DNA from: Streptomonospora salina
Lineage (GTDB): Bacteria > Actinomycetota > Actinomycetes > Streptosporangiales > Streptosporangiaceae
NCBI RefSeq assembly: GCF_014204715.1
Contig: NZ_JACHLY010000001.1
Span: forward strand, 3,990,501-4,054,500
Length of the DNA stretch: 64,000 nucleotides
Reading direction: 5' to 3'
The position numbers and the translations under genes are program-made. The notes beneath the pieces are model-generated. The model was given only the letters and a program-made list of their open reading frames with translations. It did no database searches and had not been told where the DNA came from. The stretch's first letter is position 1; the number at the start of each line of letters is the position of its first letter. This document shows, piece by piece, positions 9,795 to 18,810 of this stretch.

Positions 9795-10530
9795 ACCCGC
9801 AATCTAACCGCGAAGGGCTCCGTGCGGCACGGCGGACGGCCCTGAACTGAGAGGGGGAACGGCTGTTTCACACCTTGCCGCGGGGACCGGCAGGATTCAT
9901 TGCCACGACCCCTTGTCCGCAGGACGGGATTCGAAACCGGTTCCGCTGCTTTCGTGTACCGCGGAATTCGGGGAAGCTGGCCTGGTGGTGCGCCATTCGA
10001 TCCCGATGATCGGTCGTTCGTGCCGGTGCGTTCGAGAAATCCGGAATGCGAGCGGAAACCATACGGGCCGATCGTTTCCCGAAGGCCTGCCGGCGGCCCG
10101 GTGCGGTCGAAACGGCGAAGAAGCGCCGGCCGGAGGGAACCGATCCGGTTCCGGGATCGTTGGGCCCGGTGACCGCGCGGTGTCCGGCTGCGGTAATCGG
10201 GAGGGTGCCAGGACGGCAGACGAGGTCGGTGAGCTGATGATCAAAGGTGTCGACTACGATGTCGGAACGGAATACGATCCGGGTACAGCGACGCGGAGGG
10301 CGAGGACTCCCCTCGCTCCTATTCCGGCGACCACCGAGAGCCCGCGAAGGCGTTCCACGCAGTGCCGGATACGCATGCGCGCAGATGAAACCTTTTTGTT
10401 CGGCGCGGACCGCTGCCGATCCGGAGTATCCGGGCGCCGGTTCCTCCGGGAACACCGGGTCGCCGACCCTTCCGCGTGCCGGCGGAGGCGCGTTGCGTTG
10501 CCCCCCGAATGATCGTGGAGGACCCCGTCC
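9795..10530. other. Gene-free stretch, 736 bp
   Basis: No reading frame here has domain-like composition. Base composition is a little lower in GC than its surroundings. It should hold the promoters of the MerR gene (leftwards) and of the PH-domain operon (rightwards). A TTCGAATCC-like string near 9930 on the minus strand is not part of a tRNA cloverleaf. Confidence 0.5.
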
Positions 10531-11085
10531 ATGACCGAATCCCGAACCCCGGTCCCGCGGTCGCGCGGTGCACCGAGCCCGGAGAGTCCGCGTACAGCCA
10601 CGATCCGGCTGCGGCCGCCGGCGAACCGGGTCGAACGCCGGGCGATCGCCTGGTGGGCGATGCGCGCCGCGGTCTTCGCCCTCATCCCCTGCGGAGCCGC
10701 CGGGATCGCCTACGCGGTCGTCGAGCAGGCCCGGGAGTGGCTCGGTCCGCCCCTGGTGGTCGCGGTGGCGACCGGCATCCTTCTCACCGCCGTGACGCCG
10801 TGGATCCGTTACGCGGTCCACCGCTGGGAGACCACCGAGGAGGCCGTTTACGCCCGATCCGGCTGGTGGGTCCGGGAGTGGCGCGCGGCACCGATCTCTA
10901 GGATCCAGACCGTCGACACGCTGCGCGGCCCCTTCGCGCAGCTCCTCGGATTGTCGACGCTCGTGGTCACCACCGCCTCCGCCCGCGGGGCGGTTCGCAT
11001 CGGCGGATTGGACACGGCCGTCGCCGACGAGGAGGCCGAGCGGCTCACCGAGATCACCCGGCGGACCCCGGGGGACCGGACGTGA
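10531..11085 (+). CDS. Bacterial PH-domain membrane protein, YdbS-like
   Basis: The protein has 184 residues. Two membrane helices (about 40-62 and 70-90) are followed by a bPH_2 domain with WETTEEAVYARSGWWVREW and APISRIQTVDTLRGP. This fits YdbS-family proteins, which work in pairs with a larger YdbT-like protein. ATG 10531 is preceded by GGAGGA, and the stop overlaps the next gene's GTG as GTGA, so the two are translationally coupled. Confidence 0.88.
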   Translation: MTESRTPVPRSRGAPSPESPRTATIRLRPPANRVERRAIAWWAMRAAVFALIPCGAAGIAYAVVEQAREWLGPPLVVAVATGILLTAVTPWIRYAVHRWETTEEAVYARSGWWVREWRAAPISRIQTVDTLRGPFAQLLGLSTLVVTTASARGAVRIGGLDTAVADEEAERLTEITRRTPGDRT

Positions 11086-12641
11086 CCGCGGAAGCCGGCC
11101 CGGCGGACCGGACCGAGGGCCAAGACTCCGCACGGGAGAAGGCCCAGGCGCAGCGGCCGTGGCTGCGCCTGGACAAGCGCCTGATCGCCGTCGACCTCGT
11201 CCAACTGGTGGCTGCCCAACTGCCCACGCTCGTCGCCGTCGCGGTGTTCGACGTCCCGCCGACCCTGGAGTCGCTGTGGCCGGTCGTGATCATCGCCGGA
11301 ATCGGCGTCGCCACCTCGGTGAACAACATCGTGCGCTGGATCAAGACGCGCTACCGGGTCACCGAGGAGTACGTGGAGCGGCGCACCGGGCTGTTCGTGC
11401 GCAGGTACCGCTCGGTGCGCCGGGACCGCATTCGCAGCGTGGACAGCCAAGCGAACCTGCGCATGCGCGTGGCGGGCCTGCGGGTGGTCTACTTCGGCGC
11501 GGGGCAGCAGAACACCGCGGGGGAGCAGGCGCTGTCGCTGAACGCCGTCTCCAAGAAGACCGCCCAACGCCTGCGCCGCGAACTGACCGGCGCGGGCGAG
11601 GAACCGGCCGGCACCGAACCGGACGGGGACGTCTTCGCGAGGGTCCGATACCGCTGGGTCGTCTACAACATCTTCAACGTGTGGGCCTACGCCGCGGCGG
11701 TCGGTTTGCTGGTGAGCGCGTTCGTGCTCGCGACCACCTTCGGCATCGACCTGTGGGGACCGGCCGCCCGCGTGTTCGACCCGGACGTCCTGGGGTGGGG
11801 CGGGGCGGTGGCCCTCGCATTGCCGGCGGTCGGCGCCGTCGGTGTCGGCAGCCTCGCCGTCAGCTTCTTCACCGGATACTGGAAGTTCACGCTCAGCCGG
11901 GTGACGACCGACGGCGGGACTGTTCTCCGCACGAGGCAGGGGCTGCTCCGCACGCGCGAGGTCAACCGGGACGACGCACGGCTCCGAGGCGCGAAGCTGA
12001 CCGAACCGCTGCTGTGGCGCTGGATGGGGCTGACCGAGACCTCGGTCATCACCACCGGGCTGTCCGTCTGGAGCGATGCGCCGGTGATCCTTCCCCGCGG
12101 GCCCCGGAGCGTGGCCCGCCAGGTGGTGGATCGTGTCCTGGGGGAGGAGGAGCGCCCGCTCGACGCGGGGCTCGCCCGCCATCCGGCGGGAGCCCTCCGG
12201 CGCCGCCTTCTGTGGGCGAGCCTGTTCACGGGGACCGTCGTCGCGGGTACCGCCTGGTCGGGGGCGATGACGGATGCGGTCGGTCCCGATGCCTGGTGGA
12301 TCACCGCGGTCGTGCTCGGGCCGGTGGCCCTGCTTTTGGCGCTGGCGGCCTATCGGGCGCTGGGGCACGCTGTCGCCGGCGCGTATCTGGTGATGCGTTC
12401 GGGGATGATGAGCCGCGGCACGGCGGCTCTGCGGCGCCACGCGGTGAGCGGAGTCGCGGTGCGCCAGTCGCTGCTTCAGCGGAGGATGGGGCTGGCTTCG
12501 GTCACGGTCACCACCGCGGCCGGCGAGGGTGCGTACGAGGCGCTCGATATGGCGGTGGACGACGCGTTGTCGTTCGCGGCCGACGGTCCGCCGGGCATCC
12601 TCGAACCGTTCCTCGTCCGGGAGGGACCGCGCAACCGGTGA
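11082..12641 (+). CDS. Bacterial PH-domain membrane protein, YdbT-like
   Basis: The protein has 519 residues. Three bPH_2 modules can be seen: VTEEYVERRTGLFVRRYRSV with IRSVDSQANL near 90-150, a second around TTDGGTVLRTRQGLLRTREV near 280-330, and a third around LVMRSGMMSRGTAALRRHAV near 435-490. Paired hydrophobic helices separate them. This is the YdbT arrangement, the partner of YdbS. In Bacillus these proteins have been tied to tolerance of competitor antimicrobials; a role here is inference. The GTG start overlaps the YdbS-like stop. Confidence 0.88.
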   Translation: MTAEAGPADRTEGQDSAREKAQAQRPWLRLDKRLIAVDLVQLVAAQLPTLVAVAVFDVPPTLESLWPVVIIAGIGVATSVNNIVRWIKTRYRVTEEYVERRTGLFVRRYRSVRRDRIRSVDSQANLRMRVAGLRVVYFGAGQQNTAGEQALSLNAVSKKTAQRLRRELTGAGEEPAGTEPDGDVFARVRYRWVVYNIFNVWAYAAAVGLLVSAFVLATTFGIDLWGPAARVFDPDVLGWGGAVALALPAVGAVGVGSLAVSFFTGYWKFTLSRVTTDGGTVLRTRQGLLRTREVNRDDARLRGAKLTEPLLWRWMGLTETSVITTGLSVWSDAPVILPRGPRSVARQVVDRVLGEEERPLDAGLARHPAGALRRRLLWASLFTGTVVAGTAWSGAMTDAVGPDAWWITAVVLGPVALLLALAAYRALGHAVAGAYLVMRSGMMSRGTAALRRHAVSGVAVRQSLLQRRMGLASVTVTTAAGEGAYEALDMAVDDALSFAADGPPGILEPFLVREGPRNR

Positions 12642-13226
12642 GGCGGGCGCGGCATGCCCCGCGCGCCGCCCTGCCCGGTCTCGCGCTACGTGTCGCGTAC
12701 AGCATCGTCACTTCATCGGTGCTTCTCTATCCTCGCGAACGCATAAAGGAGATGGGGAAACCGGTGAATTCGTGTTGACGAGGGCTCTGTGATCGGCGGA
12801 GTCGACGGCGCCGTCGGCGGCCACGGTGAATCGGTCCTGCTCGGCCGGATCGGTCCCCGCGTACGGGGGATCGGGGCATGATCACCGTGTCGTTCCTCCC
12901 TCGCGGGAAGATCAGAAGAAATCGGGAAACGCGTCTTTCGGCGCCGCCGTCGTGATCGTCTATATCCACGTGGGGCCCGACCGGTGTTGTCACGGGGGCA
13001 CGGGGGCGGCCGCGGGTTCCCCGCTCTCACGGGTGTCCGAGAAGACCGGGCAGCATCCCGCGGCGCGACGGCGACCCGACGCGGGCCATCGCCGCTCGGG
13101 GACCGGGTCCCCGGATGCGGTCCCCGAGCCGTATTCCGGCGGTGATCGTTTCCCGCACCGGAAAACGTCTCCGCCGAGCGTCACGATGACCCGAGAAGCA
13201 CACGCCCTCCTCTGAAGGACTTTCCT
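12642..13226. other. Gene-free stretch, 585 bp
   Basis: No convincing gene is seen. Around 12740-12780 the sequence is locally AT-richer and has AAAGGAG directly against an ATG that opens only an 8-codon frame (MGKPVNSC, 12752-12778). This is too short and too badly spaced to call a gene. The right end leads into the small membrane-peptide gene at 13227. Confidence 0.4.
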
Positions 13227-13319
13227 ATGGCTCCTCGCAACTTCAGCGGATAGTTCTCCGACTGGCCGTCCCTGGTGATCTTCCTGTTCTTCCTCCTCTT
13301 CATCAACGTCATCGACTAG
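13227..13319 (+). pseudogene. Small single-helix membrane peptide gene with in-frame TAG
   Basis: ATG 13227 is preceded by GAAGGA at good spacing. The frame reads MAPRNFSG, then TAG at 13251-13253, then FSDWPSLVIFLFFLLFINVID and a second TAG at 13317-13319. With one sense codon at the amber position it would be a 30-residue protein with a short polar head and one membrane helix. TGG (Trp) differs from TAG by one base and would suit FSG-W-FSDW. The ribosome site, head and helix all fit one gene, so this is either a recent nonsense mutation, a base-call error or stop-codon read-through. Confidence 0.55.
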
Positions 13320-13401
13320 CCGCCCCCGAGACACGCGACGAGCCGCCTCCCAGAAGCCGTTCAGCGGGGTTCCTCCCCTCCGCACCGCTTGGAGACCAGC
13401 G

Positions 13402-14151
13402 ATGATGGCGCCCTCCCACGCCGCGACCGGCCTGCTGGTCGGCGTCCTCACCACCGCGGCCATGGCCCCCGCCATGTCCGTCGGCCCGCCCGAACTGCTC
13501 GCGGGCGCCGCGCTCGGCGCCGGGGCCGCACTGCTGCCCGACATCGACCATCCCGACTCCACCGTGGCCCGCGCCCACGGCCCGCTGACCCGCGGCCTCG
13601 CGCACGGTGCGCGGTGGGTCTCGGCCGAGATCCACCGCCGCACGGCCACCCCCGAGGACGCGGTCGCCGACGGTGCCCACCGGTTCCTCTGGCATACGCC
13701 CGTCGCCGCAGTCGCGACCGGCGTCCTGGTCGGCCTGGGGGCCGCCGCGAGCGGCGTCGTCCTCGGCGCAGTGCTGTGGTTCACCCTGGGCCTGGGGCTG
13801 CTGGGGCTGGCCCAGAACCTGCCGCGCGGGCGCCGCCGGAAGCGGCTGATGAGCTGGCCCGTCGTCACGCTCGGGGCGGCGCTGGGCGCCGCGGCACTGG
13901 TCCACGGCGGGGTCGCGCACGGGCCCTTCGCCGGCGCCGTCGTGGGCGTCGGCATGCTCACCGGAGCGCTCGGCGACGGGCTGACCCGTTCCGGGGTCCC
14001 ACTGGCGTGGCCCTTCGCGGTCAAGGGGCGCCGCTGGGCGATGATCGGCCTGCCGCGGCGCACCCGCTTCGCCACGGGCACATGGCCCGAGCGCCTCGTG
14101 TGCTGGGGATCGCTGATCTCCGCGCCTCTGGCGGTTCTGGCCCTGGCGTGA
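13402..14151 (+). CDS. YdjM-like membrane-bound metal-dependent hydrolase (DUF457)
   Basis: The protein has 249 residues. It opens with MMAPSHAATGLLVG, has LLPDIDHPDST near 50 and a histidine in HRFLWHTPV, the residues conserved in the YdjM/LexA-regulated inner-membrane family, which is predicted to bind metal. Several hydrophobic segments fill the rest. Biochemical function in this family is poorly known. A TTGGAGA sequence lies upstream of the ATG. Confidence 0.85.
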   Translation: MMAPSHAATGLLVGVLTTAAMAPAMSVGPPELLAGAALGAGAALLPDIDHPDSTVARAHGPLTRGLAHGARWVSAEIHRRTATPEDAVADGAHRFLWHTPVAAVATGVLVGLGAAASGVVLGAVLWFTLGLGLLGLAQNLPRGRRRKRLMSWPVVTLGAALGAAALVHGGVAHGPFAGAVVGVGMLTGALGDGLTRSGVPLAWPFAVKGRRWAMIGLPRRTRFATGTWPERLVCWGSLISAPLAVLALA

Positions 14152-14653
14152 ACGGTTCGCCTGTAGCGCATGCACCCGAACCGGGTCGAGGTGCGGGGGT
14201 TCACGGTGTTGCCGGAGACGGCCCCTCATCCCGCCGGTAAGAAGCCCCGGACCGGTGCCGCCCGTCAGCGTGCGGGAATCCAGGGGCCGATCCGGAAGGT
14301 TTGCGACCGTGCGGACGTTGGATCCGGAACCGGTGGGCGCCGCGCAGTTCGGTGCCGCCGATGACGAGAAGGGGCACGGGCGGTCAGCCTACAGCCGGCC
14401 GGCCTCCCCGCTTGGCGGCCGGTTCGGCACTGGGTGCGGTGGGTGCCTTCGATCCGTCAGCTTCAGCGGGCAGTCCGCCGACCGGCCTTCCGGACGCACA
14501 CGGGTTCCCTCTGCAACGGGACCGTGGCATCATGTCGTCGGTCGTCTGTATGTGGTATGCGTCGCCGGGTCCACTATCGGCACGCGGCGCGTGCCGGGTG
14601 CACAAGCTCACCCTCCGGGCCGCGGCGGCCCGAGGCCGTGCCAAGGGGGCCGC
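14152..14653. other. Gene-free stretch, 502 bp
   Basis: Frames open through this stretch but have no domain-like composition. It should contain the promoter of the OFA-family carrier. No operator-like palindrome was recognised. Confidence 0.4.
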
Positions 14654-16207
14654 TTGTCCGCGCTGAGCGTGCTGGACCGTGGGAGATCGGTCGCGTCCCG
14701 GAGCTACAACCGCTGGCTGATCCCTCCCGCTGCGCTGGCGGTGCATCTGTCGATCGGGCAGGCCTACGCCACCAGCGTCTACAAGAACTCGCTGGTCGCG
14801 CATTTCGACGCCAGCCAGACCCAGATCGGCATCATCTTCTCCATCGCCATCGTGATGCTGGGGCTGTCCGCGGCGGTGGGAGGCACCTGGGTCGAGCGCA
14901 ACGGGCCGCGCAAAGCGATGCTCGTCGCGGCGCTGTTCTGGAGCGGCGGGTTCCTCGTCGGGGCGTTGGGTATCGCCACTGCGCAACTGTGGCTGCTCTA
15001 CCTCGGCTACGGCTTCCTCGGCGGCATCGGCCTGGGCATCGGCTACATCTCTCCGGTGTCCACCCTCATGAAATGGTTCCCCGACCGACCCGGGCTGGCC
15101 ACCGGCATGGCGATCATGGGCTTCGGCGGCGGGGCGCTCGTGGCCTCGCCGGTGTCCAACCAGCTCATGGCACTCTACGATCCCGATTACGACGCCACCG
15201 TCTCCGGTTCGGCGGCCTCCGGCGGAGCGCTCGTCGGCCTGTTCATCACCCTGGGGCTGGGGTATTTCGCGCTCATGATGATGGGCGTGCTGCTGGTGCG
15301 CGTTCCCCCGAAAGGCTGGCGGCCCGACGGCTACGATCCCGCCTCGGACACTCGCGCGCCGGTGGCCGGATCCGAGGGCGTATCCGCCGGCAACGCCCTG
15401 CGCACCCCGCAGTTCTGGCTGCTGTGGACCGTGCTGTTCACCAACGTCACCGCGGGTATCGGCATTCTGGAGCACGCCAGCCCGCTGCTGCAGGACTTCT
15501 TCCGCGACGCATCGGGTACCTCGGCCGTCACCGCGGCGGCGGCCGGCGGGTTCGTCGGGGTGCTGTCGCTGTTCAACATGGCCGGGCGGTTCGTGTGGTC
15601 CTCGACCTCCGACATCGTGGGGCGCAAGCCGATCTACGCGTTCTACCTGGGTGCCGGCGCGATCCTCTACATCCTGACAGCCACCGTCGGCGGAACCTCC
15701 ACCGTCGTCTTCGTCGTGACCGCCGGCATCATCACCTCCTTCTACGGCGGCGGATTCGCCACCGTTCCCGCCTACCTGCGCGACCTCTTCGGAACCTTCG
15801 AGGTCGGTGCCATCCACGGCCGGCTGCTGACCGCGTGGTCGGCGGCGGGCATCGCCGGACCGCTCATCATCAACGCCTTCCTGGACGCTCAGGGCGAGCC
15901 CGGGACTCTGACGCGCGACGCCTACCAGGCTCCGCTGTTCACGATGGTCGGGCTGCTGGTCGTGGGATTCGTCGCCAATCTGCTGATCAGGTCGGTCGCC
16001 GCGCGCTTCTACGAGCCCGCCGCGACGCACCCCGTTTCCGCGGGCGCACCCGCGGAAACCGCTGGGGCGGTGTCCGAACCGACCGGTCCCGCCGCCCAGC
16101 GGAGCCGCACCCCGCTGCTGGTGGTGTCGTGGACGATCGTCGCGGTCCTGCTGGGCTACGCGGTGGTCAGCGTCGTCGTCACCGCTTCGCGCCTGTTCAC
16201 CGGCTGA
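14654..16207 (+). CDS. MFS transporter, oxalate/formate antiporter (OFA) family
   Basis: The protein has about 517 residues and 12 membrane helices. The N-terminus NRWLIPPAALAVHLSIGQAYATSVYKNSL and the loop WVERNGPRKAM are typical of the OFA/monocarboxylate branch of the major facilitators. GLGIGYISPVSTLMKWFPDRPG is the conserved helix 4-5 region. The C-terminal ~45 residues carry an extra hydrophobic segment after a Pro/Ala/Thr linker. Start TTG 14654 is chosen because AAGGGGG sits just upstream; GTG 14669 is an alternative. Substrate is probably a carboxylate or an amino-acid derivative (inference). Confidence 0.87.
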   Translation: MSALSVLDRGRSVASRSYNRWLIPPAALAVHLSIGQAYATSVYKNSLVAHFDASQTQIGIIFSIAIVMLGLSAAVGGTWVERNGPRKAMLVAALFWSGGFLVGALGIATAQLWLLYLGYGFLGGIGLGIGYISPVSTLMKWFPDRPGLATGMAIMGFGGGALVASPVSNQLMALYDPDYDATVSGSAASGGALVGLFITLGLGYFALMMMGVLLVRVPPKGWRPDGYDPASDTRAPVAGSEGVSAGNALRTPQFWLLWTVLFTNVTAGIGILEHASPLLQDFFRDASGTSAVTAAAAGGFVGVLSLFNMAGRFVWSSTSDIVGRKPIYAFYLGAGAILYILTATVGGTSTVVFVVTAGIITSFYGGGFATVPAYLRDLFGTFEVGAIHGRLLTAWSAAGIAGPLIINAFLDAQGEPGTLTRDAYQAPLFTMVGLLVVGFVANLLIRSVAARFYEPAATHPVSAGAPAETAGAVSEPTGPAAQRSRTPLLVVSWTIVAVLLGYAVVSVVVTASRLFTG

Positions 16208-16464
16208 CCCGAGTGGTGCAGCGGCGGCCGGAGGAACGGACCCCGTGTATCGGGTGCTGCCTTCCTCCGCGATGGTGGGAGCGCGCAGGTCTGCGCGTCT
16301 GCGAGCTCCAGGACGGGCCGCGGCAGCTGCGGCCCGCAGCCCGGGCGCGGAACACGAGGGGAGCCCTCGTTCGTTCCCCGAACCGAGTGCGGGGCGACAT
16401 GCCGCATGACCGGGCATGCCGAGGGGCGTGCTCCCCGAGAGCCGTCGAGGACGAGGTGAGCACC

Positions 16465-16752
16465 ATGGCCAACCTGCAGCGCCTGCTCCGGCAGGCACTC
16501 GGTTTCATCCGCAAGAATCCCCGGAAGGCGAACCGGTATCTGCACACGGCGAGCGAGACCGTGAAGAAGCGCACCGGCGGCCGGTACAACCGGCACATCG
16601 ACAAGGCCACCGGCATGGCCTCGAAGCACCTCGCCAAGCAAAGCGGCCGCCCGGACCAGCGTGCTCGGGACGACCGAAACCTTCAGCACCGATCCGGGGG
16701 ATCGGTGCCGGAGTACCGCCCCGACGGCCCCGATCACCGGCGGGACCGCTGA
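16465..16752 (+). CDS. MT0933/Rv0909-like antitoxin-family protein
   Basis: The protein has 95 residues. The core NPRKANRYLHTASETVKKRTGGRYNRHIDKATGMASKHL matches the pattern of the MT0933_antitox family: charged helix, K-K/R-TGG-K/R-Y, then HIDKA. A basic/acidic low-complexity tail follows. Family members are annotated as antitoxins, but no toxin-like frame lies beside this copy, so a housekeeping or stress role is equally possible. GAGGTGAG precedes the ATG. Confidence 0.75.
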   Translation: MANLQRLLRQALGFIRKNPRKANRYLHTASETVKKRTGGRYNRHIDKATGMASKHLAKQSGRPDQRARDDRNLQHRSGGSVPEYRPDGPDHRRDR

Positions 16753-16998
16753 CACGTTTCCCGGCCCCCACCGGGCGACGAGTACGACGATCAGCCCGGC
16801 GCGCCTGCGCGCTGGCGCTCGTGGACGGGCTTGTGCATTCACCGGCGGGGAGACCGGTGGGAGACGCGCACTTTACCGAGGAGGGCGTTGACCGGGCGAC
16901 GTCGGTGACGGCCGGTACGGACCGGCACTCGCCCGGATACGGGGCCGAGGGCCGGTGCGGCGTGTGTCCGGTGCAGGCCGATCGGCGATGTGGGCGGG

Positions 16999-17619
16999 TC
17001 ACCCGATCAGACGGGCGTATACGACGATGTTGGCCGTGTAGTGCCCGGTCGTGGTGTCGAACGCGCCGCCGCAGGTGATCAGTCGGAGTTCGGCCCGCTC
17101 GCGCGACGGGGCGTACACCCGTTGTGTGGGGAAGTCGTTCTTGGCGTGCGATTCGACGCGTTCGACCGCGAAATCCGCCGTGGTGCCGTCGGCGCGGCCG
17201 ACTCGAATCCGGTGCCCGCGCTGCAACGACTCGAGGCCGAAGAACACGGCAGGTCCGGTGCGAGAGTCGACGTGGCCGGCGAGGACGGCGGCGCCCATCT
17301 GGCCAGGGGCGGGGCCGCCGCTCCACCAGCCGACCGCCTGCCAGGGACCGGGGGCCGCCAACTGCCCTCCATCGGTGAGTCCGAGGCGGACGAAGCGGCT
17401 GGTGTCCAGGCCCAGTGCGGGGATCTCCAGTGACACCGGCCGCGCCGGGGCCATGGGGGAGGCGTACTCGAGCATCGGGGGCGGTTCGGGAACCGCCGTC
17501 GGGCCGGCGCCGGGTTCGAGGGTGGCCCCGCCCATGAGCAGACCGGCCACCCCCATACCGGCCGCCAGGGTCCCCGCCGAGCGGCGGGAACCCTTCGAGC
17601 GGGTGCGGTGTGCCTTCAC
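16999..17619 (-). CDS. Class F-like sortase
   Basis: The protein has 206 residues. After a basic N-terminus and a membrane anchor (about 14-33) comes a sortase barrel with His116 (LAGHVDS), Cys183 (LITCGGAFD) and an Arg at about 203 (YARLIG), the catalytic triad of sortases. The short TCGG form is usual in the class F/E actinobacterial enzymes. Its GTG start overlaps the stop of the Excalibur surface protein (GTGA, 17616-17619), so the two are coupled and the neighbour is its likely substrate. Confidence 0.92.
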   Translation of the reverse strand: MKAHRTRSKGSRRSAGTLAAGMGVAGLLMGGATLEPGAGPTAVPEPPPMLEYASPMAPARPVSLEIPALGLDTSRFVRLGLTDGGQLAAPGPWQAVGWWSGGPAPGQMGAAVLAGHVDSRTGPAVFFGLESLQRGHRIRVGRADGTTADFAVERVESHAKNDFPTQRVYAPSRERAELRLITCGGAFDTTTGHYTANIVVYARLIG

Positions 17620-18278
17620 CGGCGCCCTGCCGGTGCGCGGCCGGTACGCCACCGGATGAGCGCGACGCCGAGTCCGGCGAGTAGCGCAACCGCCGCTGCG
17701 GCCAGTGCTGCCGCCCGGTCGAACTCGGATGCTGCACCGCCACCGGTGTCGACGCCGCCCGCAGGCATGTCGCCGGTGCCGTCGTCGGCCCCGGTGTCGG
17801 ACCCGCTGTCTGCGCCTGTGTCTGCGCCTGTGTCGGTGCCGTCGTCGCTTTCGTCGGATGCGTCCTCGCCGGCTTCGTTGCCGCCGCCGTTGTCGCTGGC
17901 GTCGTCGCTTTCGTCGTCTTCGCAGCCGATGCCGTCGTTGTCGGCGTCGAAGCGGTGCGGGTCGCCTGGACTGACCTCGAAGTTGTCTTGCTCGACGTCG
18001 GGACAGTCCAGGTCGGGCGGCGGAGACGGTACCGGGACCTCTGCGCCGTCGTCGCTTTCGTCGTCTTCGCAGCCGATGCCGTCGTTGTCGGCGTCGAAGC
18101 GGTGCGGGTCGCCTGGACTGACCTCGAAGTTGTCTTGCTCGACGTCGGAGCAGTCCAGGTCGGGCGGCGGAGACGGTATCGATTCCTGCGCCAATGCCGC
18201 GCCGGGTGCGGCGACGGAGAGTGCTGCTCCCAGTGTCAGGCTCGCGGTGGCCGCCGCGGTCGTGCGCCAGAGTTTCAT
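17616..18278 (-). CDS. Sortase-anchored surface protein with two Excalibur domains
   Basis: The protein has 220 residues. A signal peptide (1-30, ending ALA-Q) is followed by two Excalibur-type units (about 39-71 and 88-120), each with a Cys pair and the calcium-binding-like loop DADNDGIGCE. A Ser/Asp/Gly/Thr linker follows, then the sorting sequence PAGGVDTGGG (172-181), a hydrophobic helix (about 188-208) and an Arg-rich tail. VDTGGG-type signals accompany class F sortases in other actinobacteria (from memory), and the sortase is encoded directly after it. AGGAAGGAG precedes the ATG. Confidence 0.88.
   Translation of the reverse strand: MKLWRTTAAATASLTLGAALSVAAPGAALAQESIPSPPPDLDCSDVEQDNFEVSPGDPHRFDADNDGIGCEDDESDDGAEVPVPSPPPDLDCPDVEQDNFEVSPGDPHRFDADNDGIGCEDDESDDASDNGGGNEAGEDASDESDDGTDTGADTGADSGSDTGADDGTGDMPAGGVDTGGGAASEFDRAAALAAAAVALLAGLGVALIRWRTGRAPAGRR
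17901..18178 (-). repeat. Tandem duplication encoding the two Excalibur units
   Basis: Bases 17901-18031 and 18048-18178 are almost identical; the clearest difference is GACAGTCC against GAGCAGTCC. The offset of 147 bp is exactly 49 codons, so the reading frame is kept. This identity at the DNA level points to a recent in-frame duplication or gene conversion. Confidence 0.85.
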
Positions 18279-18810
18279 GCGATGCGGCTCCTTCCTCTGA
18301 TCGGCGACCCGCGGTCCCCGTCCGGAAGCCGGAGAGTGTGCCGCCGCGTTGGCGCGTCGTCCCGGCATAACCGGGCAATCAGGGTCACCAACAGGGATAA
18401 CTACCCTTAGTGCGCAATTGAATGCGAATAGTTTGATCATGGCATTGCGCAGCATTTTCCGCCGACGCCGCACCATCCCGTACAGCCGCGGTCGAACCTC
18501 GAGCGGGCTGTTCCGAAGGCCGTGGCACGTGCGGCGCGCGGACTGAGTGCTGCTGGGGCCGGAGTGGCCACCCGTCACTACACCCGCGGGCGGCTACAAC
18601 GTCGCGGCGTGCCGTTGCAGTACCAGCCGCCCCCCGCTCGGCTGCTGTCGCGCCGACACGGCGCCGCCTTCACAGGTTTCTCCTACACATTCCCCAGGCT
18701 TGTGCCACACCCCGTCTCTAACGTGCTGCCCCAGTACCGCGCAGAACTTCCGCTCCGGCAGACCCGGGGCGAGCAGCCGCAGGCACCGCGACCCGAAGGC
18801 AGATGCATCC
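18279..18810. other. Gene-free stretch, 532 bp, with AT-richer centre
   Basis: Bases 18395-18460 are clearly AT-richer than their surroundings (GGGATAACTACCCTTAG, then ATTGAATGCGAATAG). They probably contain the promoter of the Excalibur-sortase operon (leftwards). The right half precedes the ABC exporter operon. No gene is seen. Confidence 0.45.

Noticed and set aside
9910-9960. TTCGAATCC-like string on the minus strand suggesting a tRNA T-arm
   Set aside because: The flanking stems do not pair and no anticodon or D-arm is present, so no cloverleaf can be drawn.
9868-11133. Long open frame on the minus strand opposite the PH-domain gene
   Set aside because: It is Arg/Pro/Gly-rich without hydrophobic pattern, runs antisense to a clear gene and across a gene-free stretch, and shows no motif.
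12752-12778. Eight-codon frame MGKPVNSC with AAAGGAG directly before the ATG
   Set aside because: There is no spacing between the ribosome site and the start, and no downstream gene within reach for a leader peptide to control.
14384-16498. Long minus-strand frame of about 700 codons
   Set aside because: It is the antisense shadow of the OFA-family carrier; Asp/Gln/Gly/His-rich composition with no domain.
17705-18165. Repeated segments checked as a possible CRISPR array or satellite
   Set aside because: There are only two units, they are coding and they stay in frame within the Excalibur protein.
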